Assembly (NCBI RefSeq): GCF_020515525.1
Contig: NZ_JAIYEP010000044.1
Span: 1-37,100 of the forward strand
Direction: 5' to 3'
Origin: Rhodococcus yananensis
GTDB taxonomy: Bacteria > Actinomycetota > Actinomycetes > Mycobacteriales > Mycobacteriaceae
Length of the DNA: 37,100 nucleotides
Shown here piece by piece: positions 16,207-25,350 of the stretch. Numbering within the stretch: position 1 is the first letter of the stretch; each line of letters starts with the position of its first letter. Made by a program: the position numbers and the translations under genes. The notes below the pieces were generated by a model. The model made no database searches and had not been told where the DNA came from. It saw nothing but the letters and a program-made list of their open reading frames with translations.

Positions 16207-17391
16207 ATGTTCCTGGGCAAGGGCGGCGCGGGCAAGACCACTCTGGCCGCCGCGACCGCCGTCCGTCTCGCCGCGGACGGACCGGTGCTCCTGGTCTCGC
16301 TCGATCGTGCGCACTCCACCACCGGGGTACTCGGCGTACCCGCAGGATCCGGGATCCGTTCGGTCGCGCCCGGTCTCGACCTGATCGAGATCGACAGCCT
16401 GGAACTGCTCGAGCGTCGCTACACCACGCTGTCGACCCTGGCGTCCGCCGTCGGCGGACACGACCACGCAGGGAACTTCCACCTCCCCGATCCCGCGGAG
16501 ATCACCGGGCTGCCCGGAGCGCAGGACATCCTCGCCCTCACGGAGGTCGCGGCGCTCGCCGACGACGGACGGTGGGGCACCGTGATCGTCGACGCACCGG
16601 CGTCGGCCGATACGTTCGCGATGCTCACCGCGCCGCACACCGTCCTCGGATACATGGAGCGGATCTGGCCGCAGCACAGCCGCATCGCCGCGGCGACGGG
16701 ACCCGACCCGCGGCTCGCGGTCGTCGTCGCACTGTTCGACCGGATCCTCGCCGCCGTCGACGCGGCGCGTGCCGTGCTCGAGGACCGCTCCCGCACCGAC
16801 GTCACCCTCGTCGCGAACCCGGACCGTGCCGGGCTGTCGGAGCTGCGCAGGCTCCGGTCGTGGACCGCGCTCGCCGGTCTGCGGCTGCGCGAGGTAATCG
16901 TCAACGGCATCCTGCCCGATCTCGGCTCGGACGACTCGGCAGGCCGATGGTTGACGGCGCGGCGGAACGCCCAGCGCCGCGTCCTCGACGAGATGATCGA
17001 CACCCTCGTCGAGGCCCCCGTCCGCGTGTGCGCGCAGGCGGAGGACGAACCGGTGGGGACGGCGTCCCTCGGCGCGCTCGCCGACTCCATCGAGGAAACC
17101 GTCGGGACCCGGCCGAACGGCGGTGCCGACGACCCGCCGGTGCGGATCCGGCACGATTCGGGGACGGGAGTGGACGCGGTGTACACCTTGCGAATGCACC
17201 TTCCCCTCGCAGATCCGTCGACACTGACCCTCGGCCGCACCGGAGACGACCTCGTCGTCGGGGCCGACGGCGCGCGTCGTCGCATCCGGCTGGCGTCGGG
17301 GCTGCGGCGGTGCACCGTCGCAGGAGCCGAGTTCGACGGCACCGGACTGCTCGTACGTTTCGCTCCGGACCCGGAGGTGTGGCCCTCGTGA
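16207..17391 (+). CDS. ArsA/GET3-like P-loop ATPase (Rv2184c-like)
   Basis: Deviant Walker A near the N-terminus, FLGKGGAGKTTLAAATAVRLA, with the signature Lys of the ArsA/MinD/GET3 class (KGGAGKT). The switch region VSLDRAHSTTGVLG and the Walker B/switch II-like VIVDAPASADTFAMLTAP follow. The C-terminal 100 residues (VYTLRMHLPLADPSTLTLGR to the end) resemble the beta-rich tail of bacterial ArsA-like proteins. The cargo is unknown; arsenite Cys residues are not evident. ATG 16207 is close to the P-loop. The frame extends to a CTG at 16168 overlapping the upstream stop as CTGA, adding LNARQEPGSARIR, which may be the real start. It overlaps the next gene by 4 nt. Confidence 0.85.
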   Translation: MFLGKGGAGKTTLAAATAVRLAADGPVLLVSLDRAHSTTGVLGVPAGSGIRSVAPGLDLIEIDSLELLERRYTTLSTLASAVGGHDHAGNFHLPDPAEITGLPGAQDILALTEVAALADDGRWGTVIVDAPASADTFAMLTAPHTVLGYMERIWPQHSRIAAATGPDPRLAVVVALFDRILAAVDAARAVLEDRSRTDVTLVANPDRAGLSELRRLRSWTALAGLRLREVIVNGILPDLGSDDSAGRWLTARRNAQRRVLDEMIDTLVEAPVRVCAQAEDEPVGTASLGALADSIEETVGTRPNGGADDPPVRIRHDSGTGVDAVYTLRMHLPLADPSTLTLGRTGDDLVVGADGARRRIRLASGLRRCTVAGAEFDGTGLLVRFAPDPEVWPS

Positions 17392-17789
17392 CCACCGACC
17401 ACGACGCGTTGCTCGCGGATCTCCGGGTGCTCGCCGACACCGTGCTCGACCGGATCGAGGGGATCGTCGCGCAGATCGCCGACCCCGCCGTGCCGCACGC
17501 CGCGCACGACGGGGATCCCGACGGTGCCGAGACGCGCACCCGCCCGGACGGCGCATCGTGCGCCTGGTGCCCGATCTGCGCGCTCGCCGCGCTCATCCGC
17601 GGCGAGAACCACGAACTCCTCACCCGTCTCGCCGCGCAGATCGCCGCCCTGATCGCGATGATCCGCGAACTCCTCGCGCGGCTGCTCCCCGCCGCATCGG
17701 GCGACACCGGCGGACCCGACGTTCCCCCACCGGCGGCACCACCGGACGGTGGTGGCTTCGAACGCATCGCCGTGACGATCAGGCCGTGA
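17388..17789 (+). CDS. Small CxxC-containing protein (Rv2183c position), function unknown
   Basis: 133 residues starting at GTG 17388, which overlaps the ATPase stop as GTGA and has GGAGGTG 10 nt upstream. The centre has a striking Cys cluster, CAWCPICALAALIRGEN (about residues 58-74), with two CxxC steps, flanked by long amphipathic helices (LLADLRVLADTVLDRIEGIV before, LLTRLAAQIAALIAMIRELL after). The tail is Pro/Gly-rich. The helices and Cys knuckle suggest a small metal-binding or redox partner protein. Tight coupling points to a partnership with the ATPase. I do not recognise a named family. Confidence 0.75.
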   Translation: MTTDHDALLADLRVLADTVLDRIEGIVAQIADPAVPHAAHDGDPDGAETRTRPDGASCAWCPICALAALIRGENHELLTRLAAQIAALIAMIRELLARLLPAASGDTGGPDVPPPAAPPDGGGFERIAVTIRP

Positions 17790-17793
17790 CACC

Positions 17794-18777
17794 GTGTCGG
17801 ACCCACACGTGCTCACCATCGGAATCGACGTCGGAGGCACCAGCATCCGCGCCTCCGTCGTCGACGGGGCAGGGGAGGTCGTCGACTCCGCTCGGGCACC
17901 GACACCGGTGTCCGTCTCGGCCCTCGAGGATGCTCTGCACCGCGTGGTTCGTGACCTCGCGGAACGACACAGGGTGTCGGCCGTCGGACTCGCCGTCGCC
18001 GGGTTCGTCACCGCGGACCGACGCGGCGTGCGCTTCGCACCGCACCTTCCGTGGCTCGACGCGCCCGTCGCAGATCGGCTCGCCCGACGGTTCGCGCTGC
18101 CGGTGACCCTCGAACACGACGCGAACGCCGCCGCATGGGCGGAGTACCGGTTCGGTGCAGCGGCCGGCGCGGGCATCACGGTGATGGTGGCGCTCGGAAC
18201 CGGGATCGGTGCCGCACTGCTGCTCGACGGTCGTCTCTTCCGGGGTGCGCACGGAATCGCCCCCGAACTGGGGCACCTGCAACTCGTTCCCGGTGGGCGC
18301 CCCTGTCCGTGCGGCAAGCACGGATGCTGGGAGCGGTACTGCAGCGGCACCGCCCTCGTCGACATCGCCGTCGAGATGCTCGCCACCGACCCGGCGAGAT
18401 CGCAACTCGCGACCGAGGCAGCCGGCGATCCGGGATCGCTCACCGGCCGCCGGATCGCCGGAGCCGCCCACGACGGCGACCCGCTCGCGCTCGCCGCGAT
18501 GGCCGAGTTCTCCCGGTGGCTCGGACTCGGCCTCGCGATCGTCGCCGACGTGTACGACCCCGAACTCGTCGTGATCGGCGGGGGAGTGTCGGGATCGGCG
18601 TCACTGTTCCTCGACGACGCGCGCGAGCACTACGCGGCGGCCACCACAGGCGCCGGGCATCGGCCCCTCGCCCGTGTCCGGACCGCTCAGCTGGGTGACG
18701 CCGCCGGGCAGATCGGTGTCGCCGACCTCGCCCGTCGCGCACTCGGGAACGCCCCCGAACGGACCCGGCCGGAGTGA
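17794..18777 (+). CDS. ROK family glucokinase
   Basis: Phosphorylates glucose or a related sugar. N-terminal phosphate-binding IGIDVGGTSIRASVVDGAGE, the catalytic-Asp segment LEHDANAAAWAEYRFGA, the GTGIG loop (MVALGTGIGAALLLDGRL), EGxH-like GIAPELGHL, and the ROK zinc motif CPCGKHGCWERYCSG are all present in order. 327 residues, usual for ROK glucokinases, with no N-terminal DNA-binding domain, so it is a kinase and not a ROK repressor. The GTG start lies 4 bp after the preceding stop, so it is co-transcribed with the ATPase/CxxC pair. ATP versus polyphosphate preference cannot be judged. Confidence 0.9.
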   Translation: MSDPHVLTIGIDVGGTSIRASVVDGAGEVVDSARAPTPVSVSALEDALHRVVRDLAERHRVSAVGLAVAGFVTADRRGVRFAPHLPWLDAPVADRLARRFALPVTLEHDANAAAWAEYRFGAAAGAGITVMVALGTGIGAALLLDGRLFRGAHGIAPELGHLQLVPGGRPCPCGKHGCWERYCSGTALVDIAVEMLATDPARSQLATEAAGDPGSLTGRRIAGAAHDGDPLALAAMAEFSRWLGLGLAIVADVYDPELVVIGGGVSGSASLFLDDAREHYAAATTGAGHRPLARVRTAQLGDAAGQIGVADLARRALGNAPERTRPE

Positions 18778-18850
18778 GATTCTCGTCACGAAGGGCCGCC
18801 TCACGTGCATACCGGCACGCCACGACGTGCGTGTGACCGGTGAGGCGTCG

Positions 18851-18856
18851 TAGAGT
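18851..18856 (+). promoter_or_regulatory. Putative -10 box of the acyltransferase gene (TAGAGT)
   Basis: TAGAGT precedes a 5' leader of about 45 nt that contains the inverted repeat CCGCGGG...CCCGCGG and a GGGAAGGA ribosome binding site before ATG 18906. Confidence 0.35.
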
Positions 18857-18905
18857 CGAGCCGCGGGCGGGCTGTGTCCCGCGGATCGATCCCGGGAAGG
18901 ATGCC

Positions 18906-19697
18906 ATGTGGTACTGGCTGTTCAAGTACGTCCTGCTGGGCCCGTTGCTGTGGCTCATGGGCAGGCCCACCTACGAGGGTGGCGAGAACATCCCCACGAA
19001 CGGCCCGGCGATTCTGGCGAGTAACCACCGCGCCGTGCTCGACTCGTTCTACCTGCCGTTGCTCGTGCGGCGACGCATCACCTTCCTCGCCAAGAGCGAG
19101 TACTTCACCGGCACCGGACCCAAGGGCGCGTTCCAACGCTGGTTCTTCTCGTCGGTCGGGCAGGTCCCGATCGACCGGACCGGCGCCGACGCCGCCCAGG
19201 ACGCGCTCAACGCCGGGGTTCGCGTGCTCGACCAGGGCAAACTGCTCGGGATCTACCCGGAGGGAACCCGTTCGCCGGACGGTCGTCTGTACAAGGGCAA
19301 GACCGGTCTGGCACGCCTCGCACTCGAGACCGGCGTCCCCGTCATTCCGGTCGCCATGATCGGCACCGACAGGATGAACCCGATCGGCTCCAAGATGTGG
19401 AAACCCGCCAAGGTCACCGTCCGGATCGGCGAACCCATCGACTTCTCCCGATTCGAAGGCATGGGCGGCAACCGCTTCGTCGAGCGCACCGTCACCGACG
19501 AGGTGATGTACGCACTGATGCAGTTGTCGGGGCAGGAGTACGTGGACGTCTACGCGGCGTCGCTCAAGGACACCGGGACGAAGGGCGACGCACCGGAACA
19601 GACCGGCACCGCCGCCGTGCGCGCCGTCGGTTCCTCGGACGGCGACCCGGCCGACCACCCGGCCGACGCGCGCATTCCCGACACCCGCGCGGGCTGA
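18906..19697 (+). CDS. 1-acyl-sn-glycerol-3-phosphate acyltransferase (PlsC family, Rv2182c-like)
   Basis: Transfers a fatty acyl chain to lysophosphatidic acid or a related lipid at the inner membrane leaflet. A hydrophobic N-terminus (WYWLFKYVLLGPLLWLMG) is followed by the catalytic NHxxxxD motif in ASNHRAVLDSFYLPLL, the substrate motif KGAFQRWFFSSVGQVPIDR, and the third motif IYPEGTRSPDGRLYKGKTG. The C-terminal 35 residues are low-complexity. ATG 18906 with GGGAAGGA upstream gives 263 residues. The position between a sugar kinase and the exoribonuclease matches M. tuberculosis Rv2182c; the mannosyltransferase gene Rv2181 found nearby there is not present here. Confidence 0.9.
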   Translation: MWYWLFKYVLLGPLLWLMGRPTYEGGENIPTNGPAILASNHRAVLDSFYLPLLVRRRITFLAKSEYFTGTGPKGAFQRWFFSSVGQVPIDRTGADAAQDALNAGVRVLDQGKLLGIYPEGTRSPDGRLYKGKTGLARLALETGVPVIPVAMIGTDRMNPIGSKMWKPAKVTVRIGEPIDFSRFEGMGGNRFVERTVTDEVMYALMQLSGQEYVDVYAASLKDTGTKGDAPEQTGTAAVRAVGSSDGDPADHPADARIPDTRAG

Positions 19698-19756
19698 CGG
19701 GGACGCGGCGTCGTCGCGGCGGGTGGCGCCCGACTCGTCCCGGAACCGTCGCGGCA

Positions 19757-19762
19757 TAATGT
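19757..19762 (+). promoter_or_regulatory. Putative -10 box of the exoribonuclease gene (TAATGT)
   Basis: TAATGT is followed by 6 nt and GTG 19769, a leaderless spacing. Confidence 0.45.
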
Positions 19763-19768
19763 CCGCAC

Positions 19769-21692
<1,924 letters not shown>

Positions 21693-21700
21693 CCGAGAGC

Positions 21701-21733
21701 GGGCCGTCGCCGGGTGCACACCGGTGACGGCCC
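21701..21733 (+). terminator. Hairpin terminator after aroG
   Basis: GGGCCGTCGCCGG (21701-21713) pairs with CCGGTGACGGCCC (21721-21733) with one G-T pair around a GTGCACA loop, 9 bp after the aroG stop. It lies between convergent genes and may act for both strands. Confidence 0.65.
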
Positions 21734-21736
21734 GAG

Positions 21737-21754
21737 CCGTCCGATCGCGGACGG
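21737..21754. terminator. Second hairpin between aroG and pknL
   Basis: A perfect 7-bp stem, CCGTCCG/CGGACGG, with an ATCG loop. It lies 15 bp from the pknL stop, so it may terminate pknL transcription on the minus strand. Confidence 0.5.
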
Positions 21755-21769
21755 TCGGCGCGGACCCCG

Positions 21770-23842
21770 TCAGGGCAGAGCCGTGAGCACCACCGTGGAG
21801 CCGGGTTCGGCGCGGGAACCCGCTCCGGGACTCTGACCGACGACCACCGACAGATCGGTGTCCGCGACCTGCCGCACCTCGATCTCGAACCCGAGGCGCA
21901 CCAGTTCCTCCCGCGCCGACGCCAACGAACGCCCCAACATCGACGGGACCTTCACCGCGTTCGACACCAGCAACGTGACGGTGCTGCCCGCCGACACGGT
22001 CGTTCCCGCCTCGGGATCGGTGCCGGCGACCAACTCGCCGTCCACATCGGGATCGAACACCTCCCGCTGTCCCGCGACCGTCACTCCGGACTCGTCGAGC
22101 ACCCGACGGGCCTCGTCGACCGTGTGTCCCGCCAGGTCGGGCAACTCGACCGGGGCGAACCCCTTGCTGACGATCACCTTCACCTGCGAGCCGACGGCCA
22201 GCACGGTGCCCGGTGCGGGGTCGAGCGCGGCGACGCCGCCCTCGGGAACAGTGGAGCTGAAGGCCGAACCCCCGTCGACGGGTTCGAACGTCCGCTTACG
22301 CAACTCCTGGTCGACGGTGTTGCGGTCGCCGCCGCCGGGAATCGACGGCACCGTCGGTCTGCCCAGCGACACCAGCAACGCGACGGTGCCACCGCGCGCG
22401 GCCCGGGAACCGAACGCGGGGTCGGTGCCGAGCACCGTGTCCGCGCCGATGTCGTCGGAGTACTCGCCCCGGATGTCGGTGGACAGGCCCGCCGCCTCCA
22501 GCGCGGCGACGGCCTCGCCCTGCCCCAGCCCCCGGACGTCCGGCACATCGGTGAACCGACCCGACCCGAGCCACCATCCGGCCAGGCCCAGCACCAACGC
22601 GACCACCACGATCAACACCGCCCACACGGTGGTCGTGCGTCGGGTGTGTCGCCGCCGGTCGAGGTAGGCACTGCGGTCGTCCGGTGCGCCGCCGGGCGGG
22701 GAATCCGACCGGGGATGGGCGGCGGTGACGACCTTGGTGTGCTGGGTCGGCGCGACCGGAACCGCAGGACGTTGCTGCCCCGAGAGCGGTTCCGGCGGCG
22801 ACGCGTGGTGATGAACGACCGTCGGCGCCGCGTGTTGCTGAGACACCGGCGGCTGCTGGGACACCGCGACCGTCGGGTCGGTGCCGGGATGCGGCTCGGA
22901 TGTGAGCACCGTCGTCCTCGGTGCGGGATCGGACGCGGCAGGGTCGGCTCCCGGCCCGGACTGTCCGGTGCCCGCGGCCGAGACCACCGGCTTCGGTGCG
23001 GGCACCCGATACCGCGGCAGATCGAGTCGATCCACGACGTCCGTCAGCGCGGCCGCCATCGCAGCGGCATCGTCGAACCGCTCGTCGGGTTCGCGTTCGG
23101 TTGCGTGCCGTACCAGATCGTCGAACTCCGCCGGCACCCCCTCGATCCACGCACTCGGATCCGGTACGTCCTTCTCGACGCGCTGATACGCGATGGACAG
23201 CGAGGTGTCGCCGGTGAACGGTGTGCGGCCGGTCAACATCTCGAACAGCAGGATCCCGGTCGAGTAGACGTCGCTGCGCGCGTCGGCGGCACCCGTCGTC
23301 ACCTGCTCGGGCGACAGGTAGGCGGCGGTGCCGAGGATCACGCTGCGGGACGTGGTGTTCGCCGCTGCCACGGCGCGCACCAACCCGAAATCCGCGATCT
23401 TCACCTCACCACCGCGCGACACGAGGACGTTCTCCGGCTTGACGTCGCGGTGCACCAACCCCGCGCGGTGTGCCACGGCCAGCGCACCGAGGACGGGCGC
23501 GGCAACGGCCGCGGCGGCGTGCGGTGGCATCGGTCCGCGCTCGCGCAGCAGTTCGCGCAGGGTCCCACCCTCGACGAGCTCCATCACGAGGAAGACGTGG
23601 TCGCCGTCCTGCCCCTGGTCGTACACGGCGACCAGACCCGGATGAGTGAGCCGGGCGACCGCGCGGGCCTCGAACTCGAATCGCGACAGGAACTGCGGAT
23701 CGGCTGCGAACTGCGAGTCCATCACCTTCACCGCGACGGGACGATCGAGTCGCAGGTCGGTTCCCCGATAGACGGTCGACATCCCGCCGCGGGCGATGCG
23801 CGACTCGATGCGATAGCGCCGGTCGAGGACGGTGCCGACCAT
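21770..23842 (-). CDS. pknL: Ser/Thr protein kinase PknL with PASTA repeats
   Basis: Cytoplasmic kinase domain, about residues 1-270: glycine loop ARGGMSTVYRG, VAVKVM lysine, HRDVKPENVL catalytic loop, DFGLVRA, then TAAYLSPEQ and DARSDVYSTGILLFEMLTGRTPF. A Pro/Ser/Thr/His-rich linker of about 130 residues leads to one membrane helix (TVWAVLIVVVALVLGLAGWWLG). The outer part has four PASTA repeats, the second degenerate, of the type that binds muropeptides or lipid II. The M. tuberculosis PknL lacks the PASTA region; the long form matches corynebacterial and rhodococcal relatives. ATG 23842 with AGGAGG 7 nt upstream is preferred to GTG 23863. It is divergent from its likely substrate gene. Confidence 0.94.
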   Translation of the reverse strand: MVGTVLDRRYRIESRIARGGMSTVYRGTDLRLDRPVAVKVMDSQFAADPQFLSRFEFEARAVARLTHPGLVAVYDQGQDGDHVFLVMELVEGGTLRELLRERGPMPPHAAAAVAAPVLGALAVAHRAGLVHRDVKPENVLVSRGGEVKIADFGLVRAVAAANTTSRSVILGTAAYLSPEQVTTGAADARSDVYSTGILLFEMLTGRTPFTGDTSLSIAYQRVEKDVPDPSAWIEGVPAEFDDLVRHATEREPDERFDDAAAMAAALTDVVDRLDLPRYRVPAPKPVVSAAGTGQSGPGADPAASDPAPRTTVLTSEPHPGTDPTVAVSQQPPVSQQHAAPTVVHHHASPPEPLSGQQRPAVPVAPTQHTKVVTAAHPRSDSPPGGAPDDRSAYLDRRRHTRRTTTVWAVLIVVVALVLGLAGWWLGSGRFTDVPDVRGLGQGEAVAALEAAGLSTDIRGEYSDDIGADTVLGTDPAFGSRAARGGTVALLVSLGRPTVPSIPGGGDRNTVDQELRKRTFEPVDGGSAFSSTVPEGGVAALDPAPGTVLAVGSQVKVIVSKGFAPVELPDLAGHTVDEARRVLDESGVTVAGQREVFDPDVDGELVAGTDPEAGTTVSAGSTVTLLVSNAVKVPSMLGRSLASAREELVRLGFEIEVRQVADTDLSVVVGQSPGAGSRAEPGSTVVLTALP

Positions 23843-23984
23843 CCGGTCGCCTCCTGCGGTCACCCGGTGTACCCCCGTGTCTCGTATGGTGGTGGCTGGC
23901 GGTGCCGGGGTCCGGCGCCGTGACGTCGATCGTAGCGACGCGGCCCGACCGGCAGTCGCCTACATCTCTGCTCACCGACGGCGA

Positions 23985-23990
23985 TACCGT
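23985..23990 (+). promoter_or_regulatory. Putative -10 box of the Rv2175c-type gene (TACCGT)
   Basis: TACCGT is followed by 7 nt and GTG 23998; leaderless. The 155-bp divergent region also carries the pknL promoter, not clearly resolved. Confidence 0.35.
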
Positions 23991-23997
23991 GGTGGAT

Positions 23998-24369
23998 GTG
24001 AGTACCATTCCGTTCTGCGACGACGTCCTCGACAGCTCCGTCCCGGTGCTGCAGCTCGTCGACGTGGCCAAGCAACTCGACCTCGTCATCACCCGGGTCC
24101 ATCAACTGCTCCACGATCGGCGGCTGCTCGCCGTCAAACGCGACGGGGTGCTCGGCGTCCCGGAAGCGTTCTTCGACGACACCGGGGCGGTCCTCAAGGG
24201 GCTGCCGGGCCTGATCGCGGTTCTCCACGACGGGGGATTCGGCGACGAAGAGATCCTCGAATGGATGTTCCGGCCCGACCCGACCCTTGCCGGGGGCAGC
24301 CCGATCGCCGCCATGCGCACCCATTCGGCGCGGGAGGTGATGCGCCGGGCGCAGGCCCTGGCGTTCTGA
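23998..24369 (+). CDS. Winged-helix DNA-binding protein, Rv2175c family
   Basis: 123 residues. The helix-turn-helix region is VLQLVDVAKQLDLVITRVHQ followed by LLHDRRLLAVKRDGVLGVPE. The C-terminal half is KGLPGLIAVLHDGGFGDEEI then WMFRPDPTLAGGSPI and an end helix. In M. tuberculosis Rv2175c is a DNA-binding substrate of PknL, phosphorylated on an N-terminal Thr, which lowers DNA binding; the adjacent, divergent location is conserved here. The N-terminus is shorter than in M. tuberculosis when GTG 23998 is used (VSTIPFCDD); a Thr at position 3 is the only N-terminal Thr. It ends 13 bp from the converging crtB. Confidence 0.88.
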   Translation: MSTIPFCDDVLDSSVPVLQLVDVAKQLDLVITRVHQLLHDRRLLAVKRDGVLGVPEAFFDDTGAVLKGLPGLIAVLHDGGFGDEEILEWMFRPDPTLAGGSPIAAMRTHSAREVMRRAQALAF

Positions 24370-24382
24370 TCGCGCGTCCCGG

Positions 24383-25342
24383 TCACCGCCCGGTCCCGGG
24401 CCTGCCGCGGTGCGGCCACAGACCCCCGCACGCGTCGGTGAGCAGCTGCGTCGCGACGACCGCCGCGCGGGTGCGCCCGGGCACCGCGGCGCGGCGATCG
24501 ATGCGGAAGCCGGATGCTTCGACCTCGTCGAGAATCCGCGAATACAACACGAACGCGGTGCGGATCGCCGGACCGATCCGCGGCGGCAGCAGCGCGAGCC
24601 CCGGGTGCGCCCGGCGGTATTCGGCGCGCGTCAACGCGACGGCGTGCGCGAGCGCCCGACGCACCCGCGGATCGGGGAGCGCACCGCCGCGGGCCCGCAG
24701 CAGCATCTCGTCGTCGACCCCGTAGGCGGCCCACAGATCGGCCGGTAGGTACATCCGGCCGCGGTCGAGATCCTCGCCGACGTCACGGACGAAGTTGGTC
24801 AACTGGAACGCTTCACCGAGGGCGCGGGCGTAGGGGGCCGCGCGTTCGGGGTCGGTGACACCGAAGACCGGCAGCAACTGCAGACCGATGACGGCCGCCG
24901 AACCGTACGTGTATTCACGCAGTTCACGCATGGAGCGGTAGCGCACACGGTGCTCCGGTGTGCCGGGGACGTCCATGCGCATCGATCGGGCGAACGCCTC
25001 GAAGAGTTCGACGGGAATCGCATACCGATCGATGGTGTCCACGAGCGCACGAACCACCAGACCGGTCTCGTCCGGCGCACCCGGGTCGCCCGCCAACCCG
25101 GCGTGGAGTCGGGCGAGGGCGTCGTCCACACCGCGGGCTGCTGCTCCGGGATCGTCGACGGCGGTCACGTCCACGATGTCGTCGACGAGCCGGGCGAAGC
25201 CGTACAGCGCGTGGACGCCGCGGCGCCGCGGCTCGGGCAGCAGCCGCGCCGCGAGATGATAGGTGCGTCCGTGCTGCGCGGACAACGCGGCGCAGAAGCG
25301 GAATCCGGCATCCAGTTCGCGGGCCGCGGTCGGGTCCGACAT
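24383..25342 (-). CDS. crtB: Phytoene synthase
   Basis: Condenses two geranylgeranyl diphosphates to 15-cis-phytoene, the committed step to carotenoids. Squalene/phytoene synthase fold with both Asp-rich motifs: FARLVDDIVDVT near residues 56-67 and NFVRDVGEDLDRGRMYLPAD near 168-187, plus YTYGSAAVIG between them. 319 residues from ATG 25342. It starts 8 nt after the mptA stop, so the two are co-transcribed. Last gene of the crtE-crtI-mptA-crtB operon. Membrane-associated enzyme. Confidence 0.94.
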   Translation of the reverse strand: MSDPTAARELDAGFRFCAALSAQHGRTYHLAARLLPEPRRRGVHALYGFARLVDDIVDVTAVDDPGAAARGVDDALARLHAGLAGDPGAPDETGLVVRALVDTIDRYAIPVELFEAFARSMRMDVPGTPEHRVRYRSMRELREYTYGSAAVIGLQLLPVFGVTDPERAAPYARALGEAFQLTNFVRDVGEDLDRGRMYLPADLWAAYGVDDEMLLRARGGALPDPRVRRALAHAVALTRAEYRRAHPGLALLPPRIGPAIRTAFVLYSRILDEVEASGFRIDRRAAVPGRTRAAVVATQLLTDACGGLWPHRGRPGTGR

Positions 25343-25350
25343 CGGCACGA

